A stretch of DNA of 11,093 bases, from positions 1 through 11,093 of the forward strand of contig JAHKKQ010000101.1 in NCBI GenBank assembly GCA_020027805.1, read 5' to 3'. Origin of the DNA: Candidatus Dadabacteria bacterium (GTDB taxonomy: Bacteria; Desulfobacterota_D; UBA1144; Nemesobacterales; UBA2774). Within the stretch, counting starts at the first letter, position 1. Each line of letters starts with the position of its first letter. Below are positions 6,490 to 11,093 of this stretch, piece by piece. The position numbers and the translations under genes were made by a program. The notes beneath the pieces were generated by a model that was given only the letters and a program-made list of their open reading frames with translations, was not told where the DNA came from and made no database searches.

Positions 6490-7032
6490 TTATTTACTTT
6501 TCAGCGCGAACGAGAACATAACCATCGTCAGGCCGTTGATGAGGAAATAAATTCCGACGAGGAGGCCGATAATAAAGGCGCCGCTCTCGGGGAATTCCCC
6601 CCATATCATGATCCCGAGGATGACCGAAGCCACCCCGCTCACGAGGAGCCATACCCAGTTGGGCGCCGGCTTCATCTGAAACGCGTGGATTATCTTGAAA
6701 AATCCCTCGACGAGTAAAAAAGCTGCGAGGAGTATGGTTAGGGTGAGGACGCCCGCCATCGGGTTCTTGAGAAGAAGCACGCCCACGACGAGATACAGGA
6801 TGCCGCTAAGGAGTATGAGCAATAGCCTTTTCCAGTCCCCGGTAAAAAATGCGCCTATTATAGAAATCACGCCGCCGATTATCAGGACGAACCCGATTAA
6901 TATATCTACCGCGATTGTGGCTGCCATCGGGGACCCGGTTATCACGAGACCCATAATTATATACGCTATGCCCAGGGCGAACAGCCAGCCCCAGTTCCGT
7001 CTGATGCTCTCCGCTATGGATGTGCCGTTCAT
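6490..7032 (-). CDS. HdeD-family (DUF308) six-helix membrane protein
   Basis: A 180-residue, very hydrophobic protein with six predicted transmembrane segments near residues 14-32, 38-62, 68-87, 93-117, 125-145 and 150-176, arranged as repeated two-helix units. The opening RRNWGWLFALGIAYIIMG and repeated GI/GV-I-GI patterns fit the HdeD/DUF308 family. E. coli HdeD contributes to acid resistance at high cell density; most family members are uncharacterised, so acid stress is only a suggestion here. The start is well supported by an AAGGAGGAA ribosome binding site 8 nt upstream (core GGAGG). It converges on the Ycf46-like gene with only 28 bp between stop codons and appears to be a single-gene unit. 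Confidence 0.88.
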   Translation of the reverse strand: MNGTSIAESIRRNWGWLFALGIAYIIMGLVITGSPMAATIAVDILIGFVLIIGGVISIIGAFFTGDWKRLLLILLSGILYLVVGVLLLKNPMAGVLTLTILLAAFLLVEGFFKIIHAFQMKPAPNWVWLLVSGVASVILGIMIWGEFPESGAFIIGLLVGIYFLINGLTMVMFSFALKSK

Positions 7033-7085
7033 GTATTGTTCCTCCTTGTGATCGTATGGGTGTCTGTGACGTTCTGCAAATTATA
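7033..7085 (-). promoter_or_regulatory. Candidate promoter and ribosome binding site of the hdeD-like gene
   Basis: Reading the minus strand, a perfect TATAAT (7080-7085) lies about 48 nt before the start codon and would give a leader of roughly 40 nt. A strong AAGGAGGAA (7039-7047) precedes the ATG by a normal 8 nt from GGAGG. No matching -35 was found at 16-18 nt spacing, so the promoter part is tentative while the ribosome binding site is secure. Confidence 0.45.
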
Positions 7086-7088
7086 TGC

Positions 7089-7418
7089 TCATTTCGCAAT
7101 TAATAAAAATCGACCGACTGAACTCATTGATTCGGAATATATCTTATCCATGCGCCGGAGCAATTGCGAATTGATTACATACACCCGGAATCGAACCGAT
7201 CCGGCAAGCACGCCCACCTCCACAAAAGGGAGCGTATCGGGCTCGCGGAGCTCGGACGCGGCCTTGCTCGCGAATATGCTGAGGAGAATCGGTACCGACG
7301 CTCCCAGTAGAACGTACCCTACAGGATAGTTCAATTCGCCGGCCTGCTCCTGCAGGTCATATGAGTTTCGACTTAAGATGTTACTATCCGTCCGTGATTC
7401 ATGATAGAATGTCGGCAT
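7089..7418 (-). pseudogene. Coding-like open frame: small one-helix membrane protein or gene remnant
   Basis: An open frame of 109 codons whose central part (about 7190-7365 in the window) uses the same codons as the real genes nearby (GAG, CTC, GCG, GTG). It encodes one plausible transmembrane helix, YPVGYVLLGASVPILLSIFA (31-50), followed by KAASELREPDTLPFVEVGVL. Both ends are AT-rich and look non-coding, and no ribosome binding site precedes the ATG at 7418, which also lies upstream of and antisense to the M23 gene leader. I do not recognise the family. A decayed gene fragment and a small real membrane protein starting at an internal site are both possible. Confidence 0.3.
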
Positions 7419-7469
7419 ACATCAAATACACAATGTAAATTCAACATTCCCGGGGGTCGAAAAAAATCA

Positions 7470-8720
7470 ATGCCAAAATCATCACTTATCGTATTAATCG
7501 CGGTATCAATTATCGTACAAGCTATTCCATCGGTTTTTGGCAGCTCCAATGCATATGCGGAGGATTCGGCAAAACCCGGGACCAAACCCGACAGCATATT
7601 CACCCCTGTCGTCGTTTCCGTCATCAGCGCGCCCGACCCGGTCAAAGGCTCGGACGGTATGCACCATTTCGTCTATGAGCTCGAAGCCCTGAACGCGACG
7701 GGTCTCGCGTGGACAATCGACTCGATCGATGTATTGGGTGACGGCAAATCCGTCGCATCGTTTAAGGGCGAGGAGCTCGGCAGCCGCATGGAGCTGATAA
7801 AGGACAGATCGCCCTCGACCACGCTTCAGCCTGGTGAAGCGGGAATAGTCTTCGTCCACTTTCCACTTGAAGAAAGCAAGATCCCCGCTCATATAGAGCA
7901 CAGCATTACATTCTCAGTCCCGAACGGCATCCCGGAAGGCTTCAAGAATTTCGCGGGAATACCCGCCGACTCAGAATCCTACGCCTATATGACCGGCATT
8001 ACCGTAGTCGGCTCCCCCGACGCGATAGTTATCGGCCCCCCGCTCGAAGGCAAAGGCTGGGTTGCGGCTGACGGGTGCTGCGATTCGACGAGGCACATCC
8101 GGGCCCTGATGCCCATCGACGACAGACTCGTAGTCGCGCAGCGTTTCGCGATCGACTGGGAGATGATAAACGCGGACAGATTTCTTTTTACCGGGGATCC
8201 CAAAGACGTAAAAAGTTATTTCGCGTACGGAAAAAACGTGCTCGCAGTGGCTGATGCAAAGGTAATTACAGCGGTGGACAAATATAAAGACCAGGTACCG
8301 GGCGAGCTTCCCCCCGGCATGACGCTTGAGGAAGCGGACGGCAACCACATAGTGCTCGACCTGGGGGACGGGAAGTACGCATTATACGCGCATCTAAAGC
8401 CCGGGACCGTAAAAGTTAAAGCGGGCGACACGGTAAAGCGCGGACAGGTCATGGGAATAGTCGGGAACACTGGAAACACTTCCGCCCCGCACCTCCACTT
8501 CCACGTAATGGACGGCCCGTCCACGCTCGGCTCAAACGGCCTGCCATACTTGATTGACGAATTCGAGAGCAGGGAAAAAGCCCCCTCGACAGAGGCATTC
8601 GACAAGTCAGAGATAGAGGGTATTCCGCTCGAAGTGGTGCCGGTGGATAAGCCGGGGATACATAAAAACGAGCTCCCGCTCGATCAGAGCGTGGTCGTAT
8701 TCCCTGAATCGGGCGAGTGA
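7470..8720 (+). CDS. Secreted M23-family (LytM/peptidase M23 fold) protein
   Basis: A 416-residue protein. The ATG at 7470 is chosen over one at 7401 because it gives a clean signal peptide: MPKSSLIVLIAVSIIVQAIP... with cleavage likely after SNAYA (residue 30). Residues about 45-180 form a beta-rich N-terminal domain. The LytM-like domain (about 196-365) contains D229 (RFAID), NHIVLDLGDGKYALYAHL with H308, VKAGDTVKRGQVMGIVGNTGN and HLHFH (341-345). M23 enzymes are zinc endopeptidases cutting peptide cross-links in peptidoglycan. Here the first ligand histidine of the usual HxxxD is replaced by arginine (R225-x-x-x-D229), while a histidine occurs earlier in CCDSTRH (H209), next to a Cys-Cys pair (203-204). 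It may therefore be inactive or coordinate zinc differently. It converges on the S13 peptidase gene with 73 bp between; no clear terminator was seen there. Confidence 0.85.
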   Translation: MPKSSLIVLIAVSIIVQAIPSVFGSSNAYAEDSAKPGTKPDSIFTPVVVSVISAPDPVKGSDGMHHFVYELEALNATGLAWTIDSIDVLGDGKSVASFKGEELGSRMELIKDRSPSTTLQPGEAGIVFVHFPLEESKIPAHIEHSITFSVPNGIPEGFKNFAGIPADSESYAYMTGITVVGSPDAIVIGPPLEGKGWVAADGCCDSTRHIRALMPIDDRLVVAQRFAIDWEMINADRFLFTGDPKDVKSYFAYGKNVLAVADAKVITAVDKYKDQVPGELPPGMTLEEADGNHIVLDLGDGKYALYAHLKPGTVKVKAGDTVKRGQVMGIVGNTGNTSAPHLHFHVMDGPSTLGSNGLPYLIDEFESREKAPSTEAFDKSEIEGIPLEVVPVDKPGIHKNELPLDQSVVVFPESGE

Positions 8721-8793
8721 TCCGCTTCAATAGGTGTGAGATAAACGGAGAACCAGCCCCGTTAATATGGGATCGGATGACGGTTATTAACCT

Positions 8794-10416
8794 TCAATTC
8801 AGGTCATAGATGATAGCCGATATTTCTCCCTCGTCGCTAAAAACCGCAATTGCCTCGGCTATGCTCTGCAGCTGGCCTATATTGTTCACGTATAAACCGT
8901 AAGCGAGACGCTTGCCGCTCTTCGCGTCTATATAACCGGCAAAGACCTGCGCCTTGAAAAACCCGTCGAGAACTGTTGTTCCCGTCTTGGCAAATACTTT
9001 TCCTATCGCGGGCTCGATAACCGGATTGGGCGGGTTAACACCCACTGCCGCGAGAGAGCCGTCTACGCCCAATATCGGGAACGAATCGAAATAAGGGATG
9101 AAAACGCCCCGTTTACTCATCTCTATCAAAAGTTTTACCGTCGCGCTCGGAGCAGCCTGGCTGTCAGGGCTCCCGCTCCCGTTCGTGGGGAAATTGAACT
9201 CCGACCCTTTCAGACCGAAATCATTGATCAGGGTCTCTCTTTCCACCGCCAGGGCGTCCCCTATCGTCCTCACTCCCTTGGCGAGACCGAAAAGCATGAG
9301 ACTCAAATTAGCCCCCAAATTGTGGCTTACTTTCAATATAAGCTTTGTATATTGTGAATAGGGAAGCGATACGAGCTCGGCAGCCTTGGCGTCTTCCGTG
9401 TATGAATTCCGGGGGGGCAGATTATCAGACTGGTTCTTTGCAATCGTGGCCGCAGTGACTTCGACCCCGGCCCTCTCCAAAGCTTCGATGAACACTATCC
9501 GTGCATAGGACGCAGGGTCTTCCACTTTGAAAGTTTGCACGAGCGTCTCCACACCCGGGAGGCCGGGCTTAAAACCGACCGGTATCTGCCCCTGCACCTT
9601 ACCGATGCAGCCCGCAAAACCTATGCAGGTCGGATTGAAAGAGAAAAGAGTTATTTCCTTTGTCTCTCCTTCCGGAACGGTTATAACGTCGGCTTCTACA
9701 TCGAAAGCAGCGGATTTGGGACGCCAGTCGACTATCGCAGGCCGACCGGGCTCCGTGGGGATTATGGTCACGTCCACAAGATTGTCATTGATGATAATAG
9801 GAGTTATTAATACGTTACCGTTCGGCACCCTGAAGTGGTCAAAGAGCCTGGCGTCGATAACAACGTCCCCTTCGACCTTCTTTATACCAGATGCCGCCAC
9901 CTGCGCGGCCAGCTCATCGATACCTGCAAGCGGGTCGGGCTTCGTCAGGATCGCGCTGCCGAGTGAATTGGCCTCCGTATGATCGAAGCTCGTAAACGCC
10001 ACCGTGCCCTCGGGCGTATTCCTCCCCCCCATCGTGAGGTCGCCTTTCGCCACGAGGATTAAATCCCCGGTCAGAGTACCGTCCTTGCTGACATCCCCCC
10101 GCCGATAGACGGGGGTTTTAAATCTGTGTTCAGGCCCTAATTCATTTAACGCAAGCCCGACTGAATATAGCTTCCTCACAGAACCCGTAAACGCGAGAAC
10201 GTTCGGTTTAAGATCATAGATTGCTTCCCCGGTATCCAGATCGACCACCCTCAGGCTCCAGGCGGCGTTCGCGTATAGGGGCTTTTGCATTACTTCTAAA
10301 ATTCCATCGGGGATTGGCGAGCCCTGTGTATTATTACCGTCACAACCCCCGATAGAGAAGAAGGACAGAAGCAGAATAATGGATATTGGAGCTAAAACTG
10401 TTTTATTTCTTTTCAT
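8794..10416 (-). CDS. D-alanyl-D-alanine carboxypeptidase/endopeptidase, peptidase S13 (PBP4/DacB family), probable lipoprotein
   Basis: A 540-residue PBP4-type enzyme that would trim or cleave D-Ala-containing peptidoglycan stem peptides in the periplasm. The three active-site motifs are present: SVRK (S79 nucleophile, K82), SHN (364-366) and KTGT (477-480), with the long S13 insertion between the first two (285 residues against about 244 in E. coli PBP4). The serine context TGSVRKLYSV differs from the common PASTQK. Other PBP4 features are KGDLTMGG (124-131) and NGSGSPDSQ (412-420). The N-terminus MKRNKTV plus a hydrophobic run ends in SIGGC (C25), a plausible lipobox, so it is probably lipid-anchored. 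The start at 10416 is preferred over a TTG four codons upstream because GGGAGGAG lies directly before it. A Cys pair (C264, C270) in the insertion may form a local disulfide. It lies downstream of another serine hydrolase gene in the same orientation, 118 bp away. Confidence 0.92.
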   Translation of the reverse strand: MKRNKTVLAPISIILLLSFFSIGGCDGNNTQGSPIPDGILEVMQKPLYANAAWSLRVVDLDTGEAIYDLKPNVLAFTGSVRKLYSVGLALNELGPEHRFKTPVYRRGDVSKDGTLTGDLILVAKGDLTMGGRNTPEGTVAFTSFDHTEANSLGSAILTKPDPLAGIDELAAQVAASGIKKVEGDVVIDARLFDHFRVPNGNVLITPIIINDNLVDVTIIPTEPGRPAIVDWRPKSAAFDVEADVITVPEGETKEITLFSFNPTCIGFAGCIGKVQGQIPVGFKPGLPGVETLVQTFKVEDPASYARIVFIEALERAGVEVTAATIAKNQSDNLPPRNSYTEDAKAAELVSLPYSQYTKLILKVSHNLGANLSLMLFGLAKGVRTIGDALAVERETLINDFGLKGSEFNFPTNGSGSPDSQAAPSATVKLLIEMSKRGVFIPYFDSFPILGVDGSLAAVGVNPPNPVIEPAIGKVFAKTGTTVLDGFFKAQVFAGYIDAKSGKRLAYGLYVNNIGQLQSIAEAIAVFSDEGEISAIIYDLN

Positions 10417-10418
10417 TG

Positions 10419-10426
10419 CTCCTCCC
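10419..10426 (-). promoter_or_regulatory. Ribosome binding site fixing the start of the S13 peptidase gene
   Basis: The minus strand reads GGGAGGAG, two bases before the ATG at 10416 (GGAGG core 4 nt away). It overlaps the codons that follow the alternative TTG start at 10428, which makes that start unlikely. A TATATT-like -10 lies a few bases further upstream, without a good -35. Confidence 0.7.
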
Positions 10427-10534
10427 AATATAATCTAATGTCTATTCAAACCCGAATTTGTCACTCGTGAACGGCAATTCTTCGTTCCTCATAACCCCCC
10501 TGCCCGCTTCGTCGATCTCGGCAGGCGTATGAAT

Positions 10535-11093
10535 TTATTCCGCGAGTTCCGGATTCAATATCACCGCGAACTCCTTGAAAATCTTGGTCGGCACGTGCTC
10601 CGCTACGCCGAATATGTTCGTCACAATGACGACGACGGAGCCGCTTTTCGGCTCATACATCACGAGGGCTGTATAGCCTACGTATTCTCCCGTGTGCCCT
10701 ATCCAACCGCTGATCTCGCCCAGACCGAGACCGTACTTGTCGTATTCAGGGCAGCTCCTCTTGGGTCTGTCCGGGTCGTCATCATCGCAGGGATCGAAGA
10801 CTATCGGCATGAGGCTGTCTATACGCTCGGCCTGCAGCTCCGCGCTCAGGAGCGTTCCCTTGCCGAGGGCCTCCCCCCATTTCCTGAGATCATCGAGCCT
10901 CGATATAATGGCGCCCGAGCCCGAGGACGACGAAGGGTCCGTGAAGCTTATATCCTCTAAAGGGTCGAACCCATAACCGTGCGCAAACGGCTCCGGCATA
11001 TCGGGTGTCGTAGGGTATGTGGTGCCGTCGAGACCGAGGGGTTCTATTATTCTTTTCCTTATCTCTTCACCGAGCGGGTGCCCCGTCACCTGC
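10535..11093 (-). CDS. Serine hydrolase, beta-lactamase/DD-peptidase (S12-like) family, C-terminal part
   Basis: The gene enters from the right edge and stops at TAA (10535-10537). About 185 C-terminal residues are visible and the 5' end is missing. The visible part starts in the family segment VTGHPLGEEIRKRIIEPLGLDGTTY, continues through SSSSGSGAIISRLDDLRKWGEAL and ends with the third active-site motif as HTG in GWIGHTGEYVGY. HTG in place of KTG is the form found in the Streptomyces R61 DD-peptidase and related esterases. The SxxK and YxN motifs would lie upstream, outside the window. An unusual acidic loop bracketed by two cysteines (CDDDDPDRPKRSC) precedes the HTG strand. It may act as a DD-peptidase, an amidase/esterase, or a penicillin-recognising relative; the visible part cannot decide. 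It lies 118 bp upstream of the S13 peptidase gene on the same strand, so co-expression is possible. Confidence 0.88.
   Translation of the reverse strand, partial: QVTGHPLGEEIRKRIIEPLGLDGTTYPTTPDMPEPFAHGYGFDPLEDISFTDPSSSSGSGAIISRLDDLRKWGEALGKGTLLSAELQAERIDSLMPIVFDPCDDDDPDRPKRSCPEYDKYGLGLGEISGWIGHTGEYVGYTALVMYEPKSGSVVVIVTNIFGVAEHVPTKIFKEFAVILNPELAE

Noticed and set aside
7187..7197. ggaatcgaacc, the reverse complement of a tRNA T-loop signature (GGTTCGATTCC)
   Set aside because: The T-stem pairs poorly, no matching acceptor, D or anticodon arms are present upstream on the minus strand, and there is no CCA end. It also falls inside the coding-like frame, so it is likely coincidence.
7401..7469. 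Upstream ATG extending the M23 protein by 23 residues
   Set aside because: It would place a polar stretch with two cysteines ahead of a perfect signal peptide that starts at the ATG at 7470.
8721..8793. AACGG...CCGTT stem in the gap between the M23 and S13 genes, a possible bidirectional terminator
   Set aside because: The stem is only 5 bp with a 10-nt loop and no T-tract; not convincing.
10499..10525. CCTGCC...GGCAGG stem downstream of the serine hydrolase stop
   Set aside because: Only 6 bp with a 15-nt loop and no T-run after it on the minus strand; too weak to call a terminator.

Overview
The window looks like chromosomal backbone from an uncultivated Gram-negative bacterium. The genes are fairly GC-rich, with many GAG, CTC, GCG and ATA codons. 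An outer envelope is suggested by a lipoprotein-type signal, an S13 DD-peptidase and an HdeD-type membrane protein. A short intergenic repeat resembling TCATTTCG...GAGAAATCT reminds me of elements in Desulfobacterota- and Dadabacteria-like metagenome assemblies, but this placement is only an impression. I see no transposase, integrase, phage gene, cas gene, rRNA or complete tRNA.

Layout: (1) rarA, an AAA+ clamp-loader-like replication/recombination factor, lies on the minus strand at the left edge. It diverges across a 98-bp gap from (2) a plus-strand acyl-CoA synthetase of the DmdB / medium-chain acyl-activating type. (3) A 430-bp non-coding stretch at 3141-3570 follows. It holds a 19-bp direct repeat bracketing two hairpin elements, then an AT-rich part with a 26-bp imperfect repeat in two copies. 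(4) A membrane-anchored glucose/sorbosone (PQQ-type) dehydrogenase-fold protein on the minus strand diverges across 110 bp, which contains an inverted repeat, from (5) a Ycf46-like AAA+ ATPase. (6) An HdeD-family six-helix membrane protein converges on it. (7) About 440 bp follow, containing the hdeD promoter/RBS and a coding-like relic or small membrane protein. (8) The right third is a cell-wall block: a secreted M23 metallopeptidase-like protein (plus), then, convergent to it, a lipoprotein-type S13 D-Ala-D-Ala carboxypeptidase/endopeptidase (minus) and the C-terminal part of an S12-type serine hydrolase (minus) that runs off the right edge.

How the genes work together: most are single transcription units rather than one pathway. 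The exception is the right third, where three proteins of peptidoglycan-hydrolase families sit side by side and probably act in the periplasm on the same substrate. I did not find a clear new multi-gene system. The best leads are the structured intergenic repeat region at 3141-3570, the M23 protein lacking the usual first zinc histidine, and a Ycf46-like ATPase in a context with no sign of photosynthesis.
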